Assembly: GCF_030027245.1 (NCBI RefSeq)
Contig: NZ_JASERT010000001.1
Location: 2,286,501 to 2,350,500, forward strand
Source: Asticcacaulis sp. EMRT-3
Lineage (GTDB): Bacteria; Pseudomonadota; Alphaproteobacteria; Caulobacterales; Caulobacteraceae
Direction: 5' to 3'
Length of the DNA stretch: 64,000 bases
The position numbers and the translations under genes were made by a program. Shown one piece after another: positions 1 through 7,744 of the stretch. Numbering within the stretch: the stretch's first letter is position 1; every line of letters begins with the position of its first letter. The notes beneath the pieces are model-generated. The model was not told the DNA's origin, did no database searches, and saw only the letters and a list, made by a program, of their open reading frames with translations.

Positions 1-111
1 CTTATTTTTTAACCTTTTCCCGCCGCCCGCATCACGAAAAGCGTGAAGAGCCGCGAGTCCGGCGCCAAGCCATGAAAAGGGTGCCGGCGCCATTCGACCT
101 GGCTGAGTAGC

Positions 112-144
112 AAAAAGCGGCCCCTGAATGATTCAGGGGCCGCT
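112..144 (-). terminator. Rho-independent terminator of the Oar-like receptor gene
   Basis: The arms 116-129 and 131-144 are perfect complements (14 bp, GC-rich, in practice a 12-bp stem with a 5-base loop). On the minus strand the hairpin is followed by a run of five U (complement of 112-116). It lies 30 bases past the stop codon of the minus-strand receptor gene, so it should end that transcript. Confidence 0.85.
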
Positions 145-173
145 TCATTACGTGGTCTTCCAATTCATGGGGG

Positions 174-3100
174 TCAGAACTTGTAGGTGACGCCCACCTT
201 CACCTGATACAGACCCGATGTGTAATAGGTCGGCGACTTTGTCTGATAGGAGTTATACTGGTAGTAGTTACCAGACGCCGCACAGCTATTATCGACGTTT
301 TTGGGCGGATTGCCATTGCCTACGGAGGTAGCTGCCGCCGCCTGACAGTTGGTCGCAACAACCGCTCCGTAATTATACGGGTAGCTGTATTGTGCCACAG
401 TGCCCCACTTCGGGTTAATCAGGTTGCCAAGGTTTTGAACGTCCAAATAGAGTTGAAACTTACCCCAGCGTGAGCTGATAGCCGGCAGTTCCTGCGTTAT
501 GCGCAGATTGGTCAGGAAGGTTGCCGGTGATTTGAAGGCGTTGCGCGGAGCGATGGATCCGGCGTACTTGATCAGGCCTGTGTCGTGCAGGAACTGATTG
601 AAGCCCGATACATCGAAGCCTGCCTTGTAATGGACGCGGGCGTCGGAATTCGCCGTCACATTACCGCTAGAGTCGGACGCTGGAACGTAGAGAAGTTCAG
701 TGTCATAACCGGTGTAGGTTGCGTTTTGACCATAAAGGCCCGTGCCATTATTTGCCGAACTTGATGTGTCGTCAAAAGTGAAGCTGTAATGCTGACCGGT
801 TCGGTATTGGTTGTAGAGGTATATGCCCGTCACATTGTCGCCAAAGAATTTGTGCTGATAGCTGACCGTCAACTTGGCCATCCGGTCAATCATGTAGTTC
901 GAATTGCTGGCAACTGGGTTGGCATAGTCTGAGGTCGAAAGGGACTTCATATTTGATGTGGCAATCGAGCTGGTTCCAGAGTTCACATCCGTCGAATTCG
1001 AACTGACGGCACTCAAGTCTAGGGACAGCCCGTTAGCCCAGCCCGCATGCCACGCCTTGCTTAGGGTCACAATAAGCTGGTCGGCCTTGCCGAGACCCAC
1101 GGTATCCAACACAACATCCTGACGATTGGCACGAGCTATGCCTTTCGCTGTCGTGTTGAAAAACTCCGGTCGACCATCCGGCGCACTGCCACTGTAGAAC
1201 TGCTCTTGGTAAATATCATACCAATACGTGGCCGCATCGAACTTCGTCGCGTCGTATTCCATCGAAAAATGGTAGTTGTCACCAAGGCTGCCCATGTCAA
1301 AGGTTTTGGCAAAACCAAGAGAGGCTTTCCAGACACTCGGTATCTTGAAATCGGGCGCAATCGCGTTGGTCGTACCGGTTCCGGCCCCAGCATTGGCCGC
1401 ATTCACGCTTTGCAGATAGGTCCCGACGTCAGTGCCGCCGACATTGGTAAGAGCTGCCAGGCAGTCCGGCGTAGTCGGTGTTTTGGCACTGCCGGCATAA
1501 CAGTTGGCGTAACCCAAAAGGTTTCCGGTATTGGAATAGCTGTCAGAAATCCACACATTGGCCTGACCGCCCTGAAACTTGCCGATGCCACCATATACAG
1601 TCAGGGTATCGTCGATTGCCGGGTGCCAGGTGAAGCTGACGCGGGGTTGCAATGAACTCAGACCGTCAAGTCCCTTGGTATTGCTGAAACCGTAATTGGC
1701 CAGGAAGGTGGGATTCGCCTTCGGTTGTTGATTGGAGCTGTAGCTGTCATAGCGCAGGCCATAGGCTAGGGTGAAACGCGGAGTGACGCGCCAGGTATCC
1801 TGAATGTAAGCGCTGTTGGTACTATAGCTGAAGCTGGCAGCGCCGTCGGCTTTGACGTTGTCATACGAATTATCATACGAAACGGAGTTCGCATCACCTG
1901 CTGCTAGAGCATCAATGCCCGATGCATATTTTGCAGTCCCCGAAGAGCCATTTTTGTTGAAGGTGTAAACACCATTCGAATAGGCAACGAACGCATTGAA
2001 GATGTCGACTTTTTCATGTTCGACGCCGAAGAACAGGGTATGTTTGTCCAGGCGATACTTGCCCTTGAAATCGAAATGAGTGTTGTTATTGGTCAGGATA
2101 TTGTAGTGACGATAGCGGTCCGGGCCGAGATAGATATAGCCGCCTTCAGGAGTCACAATCCGGAATTCGGCGAAATCTGTACCGCCCATGGACACCGGAA
2201 TAGCCGAGACTTCCTTCTTGGAGGCATTGAATTCAGTGCTAAAGGCATCGGTCCAGTTGGACAGAACCTGCAGCTTGTAAACCTTCAGATCCGTCTCATT
2301 GGTGTACCAGTGTGATTGCAGGGCGAGATCACCATAGCTGGTCGAATTATCATAGTCGCTGATCGACTGGCTCTTAGTGTCCTGATAGGACAAGGTAGCC
2401 CGTTGATTGTCATTGATCTGCCAATCGAGCTTGCCGAAATATTTCTCGTCCGTATAGGGCTCAGACCCGCTCCAACCCAGCGGATCATAGCCATATTTCG
2501 ACTTCATGATGCTCGTGACCTGGTCGATATCGGCCTGGCTGACCCCTTTAATAATATTACCTGCACCCGAACCAGCCGGGCCATAGGTTGCCGGAAGAGA
2601 ACCCTCAAACTTTTCATAATCGACGAAGAAAAACAGCTTATCCTTTACGATAGGGCCAGACAGATGGGCGCCGTAGGTTTTTTCCGAGAAGTCCCCTGTA
2701 ACGGTTTTCGTAGCCCAGTTGCCCGAGCTATTCTTGTAGTCAAGCTTCTTGCCCCGCATGTTGTTATTGGTTTCTTCGTAAACCAATCCACCATGGAAAT
2801 CGTTACCGCCTGATTTGGTGACGAAGTTGATCACGCCGCCCTGGAAAAAATCGTACTGGACGTCATAAGGTGCCGTATCGACATTGACCGCTTCCAGTGT
2901 ATCCACGGAAATCGGCGAACGCAGGGTTGGCAAACCGTTAGCGTTCAGACCGAAGTCATCGCCTTCCTTGACGCCATCAATGAGAATGGCATTAGAACGG
3001 CTGTTTTGACCGCCGAGTGACAGGGCGCCGGAGTTGGTGGAATCTTCCCAGGCCGTGGGTGACTTTAGGGCATAGTCGCGAATATCGCGCTCAAGCGTCG

Positions 3101-3533
3101 GTTCGGCAGCGATTTCGGCGGCCCCAATATGGGTCCGGCCGGCAACCCGTGACGCACGCACGCCGCGCACGGTAACTTCAGTTGGCGCCGAAGATGACTG
3201 AAGCGCCACATCGGCCTCCGTCGCTTCACCGATGCCGACAACCGGAACCGTAACTTTGGTTACTGCCTCTGAGTCAGTGGACACCGACACAGTGTAGGGG
3301 CCACCAACGCGCAATTGATCAATGGCGTAGTAACCCGTCGAATCCGTGGTGGCTGTAGAGGTCATGCCGGTTGGCGTATGGACGATGGTTACCCTGGCAC
3401 CAGCAACAGCTTTTCCGCTGGCATCAGTGACGTAGCCCTTCAGCCCCCCAGTTGTCTGCTGAGCATAGACGGTACTTGCCGAAATAAGGGCGAGTACAGA
3501 AGCCGCCGCGGCAATTTTAAACATATTTCTCAT
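174..3533 (-). CDS. Oar-like TonB-dependent receptor with N-terminal carboxypeptidase-regulatory-like domain
   Basis: An outer-membrane TonB-dependent receptor of 1119 residues. Residues 1-24 form a signal peptide ending VYA. Residues ~28-95 are a carboxypeptidase-regulatory-like (CNA-B type) beta-sandwich (GYVTDASGKAVAGARV...). A plug domain follows (~140-245, including GQNSRSNAILIDGVKEGDDF), then a long beta-barrel that ends in the C-terminal Phe usual for barrel insertion. This domain order is that of Oar proteins, which differ from classic siderophore receptors and are often tied to large substrates such as proteins or polysaccharides; the actual substrate cannot be read from the sequence. 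The ATG at 3533 has GAGGGGA about 9 bases upstream. The gene is divergent from phoD and has its own terminator. Confidence 0.9.
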   Translation of the reverse strand: MRNMFKIAAAASVLALISASTVYAQQTTGGLKGYVTDASGKAVAGARVTIVHTPTGMTSTATTDSTGYYAIDQLRVGGPYTVSVSTDSEAVTKVTVPVVGIGEATEADVALQSSSAPTEVTVRGVRASRVAGRTHIGAAEIAAEPTLERDIRDYALKSPTAWEDSTNSGALSLGGQNSRSNAILIDGVKEGDDFGLNANGLPTLRSPISVDTLEAVNVDTAPYDVQYDFFQGGVINFVTKSGGNDFHGGLVYEETNNNMRGKKLDYKNSSGNWATKTVTGDFSEKTYGAHLSGPIVKDKLFFFVDYEKFEGSLPATYGPAGSGAGNIIKGVSQADIDQVTSIMKSKYGYDPLGWSGSEPYTDEKYFGKLDWQINDNQRATLSYQDTKSQSISDYDNSTSYGDLALQSHWYTNETDLKVYKLQVLSNWTDAFSTEFNASKKEVSAIPVSMGGTDFAEFRIVTPEGGYIYLGPDRYRHYNILTNNNTHFDFKGKYRLDKHTLFFGVEHEKVDIFNAFVAYSNGVYTFNKNGSSGTAKYASGIDALAAGDANSVSYDNSYDNVKADGAASFSYSTNSAYIQDTWRVTPRFTLAYGLRYDSYSSNQQPKANPTFLANYGFSNTKGLDGLSSLQPRVSFTWHPAIDDTLTVYGGIGKFQGGQANVWISDSYSNTGNLLGYANCYAGSAKTPTTPDCLAALTNVGGTDVGTYLQSVNAANAGAGTGTTNAIAPDFKIPSVWKASLGFAKTFDMGSLGDNYHFSMEYDATKFDAATYWYDIYQEQFYSGSAPDGRPEFFNTTAKGIARANRQDVVLDTVGLGKADQLIVTLSKAWHAGWANGLSLDLSAVSSNSTDVNSGTSSIATSNMKSLSTSDYANPVASNSNYMIDRMAKLTVSYQHKFFGDNVTGIYLYNQYRTGQHYSFTFDDTSSSANNGTGLYGQNATYTGYDTELLYVPASDSSGNVTANSDARVHYKAGFDVSGFNQFLHDTGLIKYAGSIAPRNAFKSPATFLTNLRITQELPAISSRWGKFQLYLDVQNLGNLINPKWGTVAQYSYPYNYGAVVATNCQAAAATSVGNGNPPKNVDNSCAASGNYYQYNSYQTKSPTYYTSGLYQVKVGVTYKF

Positions 3534-3985
3534 CAGGAGTATCCCCTCTCCAGGTTAATTTGAAAATCAGTAAATTATTTCCTGAAAATGGCTTGATATC
3601 TTCGTGCAAAACAGACAGCACAAAGCAGTCGATAAGGTTTACGTCAGCAAACCATTCGACATATATCGAATTCTATTATATTTTATGTGCCATTTTACAG
3701 GCATTCGCCTGACAATATGTTTTGTAATTGCTTTTTGTGACGACAGGTTTGAAGATTTGCAAAGCTTTCACGTAAATTGAGCAGCAGTTCTACGACAAAC
3801 GCAAGGGAACCGGCCACGATCGTCCGAACCGGGTCATAGAAGTGTCAACGAACCATTCTATTGTGCAAACTGATAGGTTCAACTCCCTCTCCAAGGCGTG
3901 TTCGTAATCATAAATGAGTCCGGCTCGGCTGTACTTTTGAGGCTGAGCGATGCTCGGCAAGGCCCTTGATTTTCAAGAGACGTAC
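3534..3985. other. AT-rich divergent intergenic region
   Basis: This 452-base gap separates the minus-strand receptor from plus-strand phoD and must hold both promoters. It is clearly more AT-rich than the coding sequence (for example 3590-3770). I looked for tandem CTGTCAT-like Pho boxes, which phoD might be expected to have, and found no convincing pair. No ORF or RNA gene is visible. Confidence 0.5.
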
Positions 3986-5563
3986 ATGACCTTAATCACA
4001 CCCTCCCGCCGCCAGTTCCTGACAGGCGGGCTTACCGTTCCATGCGTTGCCGCCCTTCCTCTATGCAGCCTGGCGCAAGGCGCGCTCGGGCCGTTCACCC
4101 TTGGAGTCGCCAGCGGTGATCCGGCCAGCGATGGCTTTGTTATCTGGACGCGGCTGGCACCAGACCCACTGGCCCCTGACGGCCTCGGCGGCATGACGAC
4201 GCCGACTAAGGTGCGCTGGTTCGTATATGACGACGAGGCCATGAGCCGACCGGTGGCGCAGGGCGAGATTTCGACATCGCCGCTCGCCGCCCATGCTGTG
4301 CATGTCGAGGTGGCTGGATTGAAACCCGACCGTTTTTACAACTACCGTTTTGAAGCGCTTGGCGCGCGCAGCGCCACAGGCCGGGCGCGTACCCTGCCGC
4401 TGCCTTCTGCGAAGCCGCAGCGGCTGAAGCTCGCCTACGCCTCGTGCTCGCACTATGAAAAAGGCTGGTTCAGCGCCTATCGCCATATGGCCGATGAAGA
4501 CCCGGACTATTCGGTCTTCCTGGGTGATTACATCTATGAATATAGCTACAAAAAGCCCGACGGGCTCGTGCGCCATCACGAACAAATTGGGGATGTGCGC
4601 ACCCTGTCGGAGTTCCGGCGTCGCTACGCGCTGTATCGCCTTGATGCGGATCTTCAGGCCCTGCATGCCCGCACCACTTCTTTGATCACCTGGGATGATC
4701 ATGAAGTCCAGAACGACTATGGCGGCTTTCTGTCTGAATATATGGACGATGACGTGAACATGCTCTCCATTCGTCAGGCCGCTTATCAAGCCTTTTATGA
4801 AATGATGCCGCTACGCCGTACATCGCGTCTGATCGGTACTCATGTCCATCTCTACAAGGCGTTCCGCTTCGGCGATCTGGCCGACATTACCTTGCTGGAC
4901 GGCCGGCAGTATCGTTCGCCTGCGGCCTGTCCGGTCAATGGGGTACGCAAGGGCCATGTCGTCACCGACGCCTGTATCGACCGGCTCGATCCGAAACGCT
5001 CTATGCTCGGCATTCAGCAGGAAGCTTGGCTCTATGATCGATTTGCGAAATCGCACACCACATGGAACATCATCGCGCAGGATCTTCTCGTGGCGTCCTT
5101 CACACAAACGGGCAGAGATAAGGCTGGCAATACTATCGTCGGTCACTGGACCGATGGATGGGACGGTTATCCGGCGACGCGCGACCGCTTACTGGCCGCG
5201 ATCCAGTCTACGCGGCTGAAAAACCCGGTCATGCTGGGCGGGGACATCCATTCCTTCTGGGCGACGGACCTGAAGGCAGACTTCAGCAATCCCAATTCTG
5301 CGACCATCGCCACCGAATTCGTCGGTACATCGGTAACGTCAGACGGGCCGCCACGTAAGGCCTTTGCTGACCGGCTTCCCGAAAATCCGCATATCAAATA
5401 TTTCAATAGCGGCACACACGGCTATGTTGTGGCCGAGGTCACGCCGCAACAAATGGCGGTGCGCTTCCGGGCGATTTCTGATCGTGCCGACCCGAATGCC
5501 ACGGTGGCGACAGAGCGCGCCTTTACTGTCGAAAATGGTCGCGCTGGGGTAATAATGGCCTAA
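3986..5563 (+). CDS. phoD: PhoD-family alkaline phosphatase/phosphodiesterase, Tat-exported
   Basis: A secreted metallo-phosphatase expected to release phosphate from organic phosphoesters in the periplasm. I start at 3986 rather than the in-frame ATG at 3950, because GAGA sits 5 bases before it and the Tat motif SRRQFLTGG then falls at residues 7-15, as expected for a twin-arginine leader. The N-terminal PhoD domain (~35-130) is followed by the metallophosphatase core: GDYIYEY, TWDDHEVQND near residue 234 and GGDIHSFW near residue 417 are the family's metal-ligand motifs. Length (525 aa) is normal. It is divergent from an Oar-like receptor, which may share its regulation. Confidence 0.93.
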   Translation: MTLITPSRRQFLTGGLTVPCVAALPLCSLAQGALGPFTLGVASGDPASDGFVIWTRLAPDPLAPDGLGGMTTPTKVRWFVYDDEAMSRPVAQGEISTSPLAAHAVHVEVAGLKPDRFYNYRFEALGARSATGRARTLPLPSAKPQRLKLAYASCSHYEKGWFSAYRHMADEDPDYSVFLGDYIYEYSYKKPDGLVRHHEQIGDVRTLSEFRRRYALYRLDADLQALHARTTSLITWDDHEVQNDYGGFLSEYMDDDVNMLSIRQAAYQAFYEMMPLRRTSRLIGTHVHLYKAFRFGDLADITLLDGRQYRSPAACPVNGVRKGHVVTDACIDRLDPKRSMLGIQQEAWLYDRFAKSHTTWNIIAQDLLVASFTQTGRDKAGNTIVGHWTDGWDGYPATRDRLLAAIQSTRLKNPVMLGGDIHSFWATDLKADFSNPNSATIATEFVGTSVTSDGPPRKAFADRLPENPHIKYFNSGTHGYVVAEVTPQQMAVRFRAISDRADPNATVATERAFTVENGRAGVIMA

Positions 5564-5701
5564 CCTGAGCTGAGGCTGACCATTTGTCCCAATCAGCCGA
5601 GAACTCCGGATAGCGCGACGGAAGGCGTGCGCTTTGCCCGGTCATGCCAACATAGACCGACTTGCGATCGTAACTGAAGGTACTGAACTGGCGCTGTTGC
5701 A
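5525..5701 (-). pseudogene. Possible 3' fragment of an unrecognised gene
   Basis: On the minus strand an open frame runs from about 5701 to a TAA at 5525, overlapping the phoD 3' end. It includes the protein-like stretch YDRKSVYVGMTGQSARLPSR followed by YPEFSADWDKW. There is no start codon with a ribosome-binding site, and upstream the frame enters the scar next to the IS3 element. It may be the tail of a gene cut by the IS-associated rearrangement. I do not recognise the family, and a chance open frame is possible. Confidence 0.25.
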
Positions 5702-5741
5702 AAATTTAAAACTGGCAATAGTCTGTTTAAGCTACGCGGTC

Positions 5742-5768
5742 TGAACCGCCCCGGATTTGCCGGAGGCC
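5742..5768. repeat. IS3 element terminal inverted repeat (orfB side)
   Basis: 27-bp inverted repeat beginning TGAACCGCCCCGG; its exact reverse complement lies at 7048-7074. Confidence 0.95.
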
Positions 5769-5780
5769 GGTTTATAAAAG

Positions 5781-6686
5781 TTACGCGGCCATCTCTTCGG
5801 TGTCGAGAGCGGCATAGTACATTTGTTCAGCCTCAGCCGGCGGTATATTGCCTATAGGCTCAAGGAGCCTTCGGTGATTGAACCAATCGACCCATTCGAG
5901 GGTGGCAAACTCAACGGCTTCAAAGTTGCGCCACGGCCCTTTGCGATGAATGACCTCGGCCTTGTAAAGCCCGTTGATGGTTTCAGCCAGGGCGTTGTCG
6001 TAGGAATCCCCAACACTTCCGACCGATGGTTCGATACCCGCTTCAGCCAGACGCTCAGTATACTTGATCGAAATATACTGACTGCCCCGGTCTGAGTGAT
6101 GCACCAGGCCGCCGCGATGAACAGGCCTGCGATCATGGATCGCCTGTTCCAGCGCATCGAGGACGAAACTGGCATGGGCCGTACGACTGGCGCGCCAGCC
6201 GACAATGCGGCGGGCGTAGGTGTCGATGACAAATGCCACATACACAAAGCCCTGCCAGGTGGCGACATAGGTGAAATCCGATACCCAGAGCCTGTTGGGC
6301 GCCGGTGCACGGAATTGCCGGTTCACATGGTCCAGCGGGCAAGGTGCCGCCTTATCGGAAACCGTTGTACGAACAGGCTTTCCGCGGATTATACCCTGCA
6401 GACCGAGGCCGCGCATCAATCGCTCGACCGTGCATCGGGCAATGTCAAAGCCCTCCCGATTCATCTGGCGCCAGACCTTGCGGACGCCATAGACCTCGTA
6501 GTTCTCGGCAAACACACGCGCGACCTCCGGCTTGAGTTCCAGATCACGCTTCGCCCGCGCCGACAGTCGAGCCGGATCATTACGCTGAGCGATGCGTTCG
6601 AAATAGGTAGATGGGGCAATCGGCAAAACTCTGCAGATCGGCTCGACCCCGTACGCCTCCCGGTGATCATCGATGAACGCAGTCAT
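5781..6686 (-). CDS. IS3-family transposase OrfB (DDE integrase core)
   Basis: The catalytic half of an IS3 transposase. An N-terminal HTH_21-type region (YGVRKVWRQMNREG) is followed by an rve core with the DDE triad in WVSDFTYV, HHSDRGSQY and ALAETINGLYKAEV. Length (301 aa) is full and there is no internal stop. The frame stays open upstream of the ATG (reading [10 protein letters not shown]), overlapping the end of orfA in another frame, so a fused OrfAB made by programmed frameshifting is likely, as is usual in this family. Confidence 0.95.
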   Translation of the reverse strand: MTAFIDDHREAYGVEPICRVLPIAPSTYFERIAQRNDPARLSARAKRDLELKPEVARVFAENYEVYGVRKVWRQMNREGFDIARCTVERLMRGLGLQGIIRGKPVRTTVSDKAAPCPLDHVNRQFRAPAPNRLWVSDFTYVATWQGFVYVAFVIDTYARRIVGWRASRTAHASFVLDALEQAIHDRRPVHRGGLVHHSDRGSQYISIKYTERLAEAGIEPSVGSVGDSYDNALAETINGLYKAEVIHRKGPWRNFEAVEFATLEWVDWFNHRRLLEPIGNIPPAEAEQMYYAALDTEEMAA

Positions 6687-6709
6687 CGCTTGAACGGGCG
6701 CCCACTCTT

Positions 6710-7024
6710 TCAGGCTCGCTCCGCCTGGGCAAAATAAGCGCTGGCCTTGCGCAATATCTCGTTGGCCTGCCGCAACTCCCGGGTCTCGCGCTCCAGGGCC
6801 TTCATCTTCTCGGCCAGATCGGTCGGAACGCCAGCGCGCTTGCCGGTATCGACCTCAGTCTTCTTGATCCAGTCGTTCAGGGTGCCCGGCGCACAACCGA
6901 TCTTCTGAGCTACCGACAAGATGGCTGTCCATCGCGAAGGGTAATCGGCTTCATGTTCGAGAACCATCCGTACAGACCGTTCGCGGATCTCAGGGGAAAA
7001 TTTATTCGTCGTTTTGTTCGTCAT
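6710..7024 (-). CDS. IS3-family transposase OrfA (HTH_Tnp_1)
   Basis: A 104-residue DNA-binding protein of the IS. It opens with a homeodomain-like HTH ([17 protein letters not shown], then [14 protein letters not shown]) and ends in a leucine-zipper-like helix ([20 protein letters not shown]). It ends 23 bases upstream of the orfB ATG in a different frame. The usual role is target/end binding and supplying the N-terminal part of the OrfAB transposase. Confidence 0.94.
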   Translation of the reverse strand: MTNKTTNKFSPEIRERSVRMVLEHEADYPSRWTAILSVAQKIGCAPGTLNDWIKKTEVDTGKRAGVPTDLAEKMKALERETRELRQANEILRKASAYFAQAERA

Positions 7025-7047
7025 AGCCCTATCTACTCACGAGTTAG

Positions 7048-7074
7048 GGCCTCCGGCAAATCCGGGGCGGTTCA
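7048..7074. repeat. IS3 element terminal inverted repeat (orfA side)
   Basis: 27-bp repeat ending GGGGCGGTTCA; exact reverse complement of 5742-5768. Confidence 0.95.
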
Positions 7075-7175
7075 AACGCACGGTCGAAACACTGTGGAAC
7101 AGGATCGGCAAGTTGCTCGACCTCTTCTCTCAACAAGAATGTGCGAATTATCTCAGAAACTCAGGGTATGCGTAA
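7075..7175 (+). pseudogene. 3' remnant of an IS630-type transposase
   Basis: Immediately after the IS3 inverted repeat, the plus strand reads RTVETLWNRIGKLLDLFSQQ then ECANYLRNSGYA and a TAA at 7173-7175. The closing ECANYxxxxGY signature is typical of IS630/Tc1-like transposase C-termini (family knowledge). Only about 32 codons remain. The rest of the transposase is absent from the other side of the IS3 element, so this is not a simple interruption: the 5' part has been deleted. Confidence 0.65.
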
Positions 7176-7249
7176 ACCTAATCACAAAAGAGTCTAGCAG
7201 AAGTCGTTACCGGTAGCCCTCCAACAGACCTCTATCAAAAAGGACGCCT

Positions 7250-7360
7250 ATGAAGAAAAATTTGAATGATTCTAGCGCATTGCCCGCAAGCAGCAACGCT
7301 TCGCAGCAGGTGCCCATTTTTGAACAGGAATGGTGGAGCTTAGCGGAGTCGAACCGCTGA
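7250..7360 (+). pseudogene. 5' gene fragment truncated at the tRNA-Ala 3' end
   Basis: An ATG at 7250 preceded by AAGGA (spacing about 6) opens MKKNLNDSSALPASSNASQQ then VPIFEQEWW. It then runs into the reverse complement of the tRNA-Ala 3' end, where the frame closes at 7360. The ribosome-binding site and the natural-looking N-terminus suggest a true gene start whose body was lost exactly at the tRNA edge, as happens when an integrative element enters or leaves at a tRNA. The family is not recognisable from this short stretch. Confidence 0.4.
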
Positions 7361-7406
7361 CCTCTTCAATGCCATTGAAGCGCTCTACCAACTGAGCTAA
7401 AGCCCC
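7331..7406 (-). tRNA. tRNA-Ala (anticodon GGC)
   Basis: The reverse complement begins GGGGCTTTAGCTC and ends with an encoded CCA (7333-7331). The acceptor stem pairs GGGGCTT with AAGCTCC (one G-U). The anticodon arm is CTTCA-ATGGCAT-TGAAG, giving anticodon GGC, and the T arm contains GGTTCGACTCC. Length is 76 nt including CCA. Its 3' end coincides with the truncation point of the ORF starting at 7250, so it may be an attachment site. Confidence 0.97.
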
Positions 7407-7608
7407 ATCCATCAAGATGGCCCCGGAAGGCATGACCCGCCGAGGCCGCGACTTCTATTTCAAGGCTTGGTCTGGTGCAAGTCCTTTTGCGCACTTTTTT
7501 GCATTTTTTGTTTTGCAGCGAAAATAGCAAGACAGATCAGCCAGATAATCCATCGTTTTACAGTCCGGCCAGCCGCGACACGCTCAGAGGGTGAAAAGCG
7601 TCCGGTCA

Positions 7609-7640
7609 TAAAAAAGCCGGCGGAGGACATCCGGCGGCTT
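7609..7640 (-). terminator. Rho-independent terminator downstream of kup
   Basis: The arms 7615-7624 and 7630-7639 pair over 10 bp with one mismatch around a five-base loop. On the minus strand the hairpin is followed by five to six U (complement of 7609-7615). It lies about 105 bases beyond the kup stop codon. Confidence 0.75.
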
Positions 7641-7685
7641 CATTTTCAGCTCAAAGCGCCGCCACTCTCTCTGCTAAGAATGGGC

Positions 7686-7721
7686 TCCTCGCATAGGCTC
7701 GGGCGGCCAGTCGGCCTTGCC
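7686..7721 (-). repeat. 36-bp dispersed repeat, copy 1
   Basis: The minus-strand sequence of this segment matches the plus strand at 14718-14753 with three differences in 36 bases; the shared core is TGGCCGCCCGAGCCT. Both copies lie just 3' of a gene (kup; the PCu(A)C gene). Confidence 0.7.
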
Positions 7722-7744
7722 CAAGGCATAAACGTGCCTTGGGA

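Larger units (their letters stand above)
5742..7074 (-). mobile_element. IS3-family insertion sequence (IS51-group-like), intact
   Basis: This 1333-bp element is bounded by perfect 27-bp inverted repeats (5742-5768 and 7048-7074) with the TG...CA ends of the IS3 family. It carries orfA and orfB on the minus strand with a complete DDE set. The flanks do not match (GTC on the left, AAC on the right), so there is no 3-bp target duplication. That points to IS-mediated deletion or recombination after insertion rather than a simple insertion. Confidence 0.93.

Noticed and set aside
3534..3985. Pho box upstream of phoD
   Set aside because: No tandem CTGTCAT-like repeats with 4-base spacing could be found on either strand.
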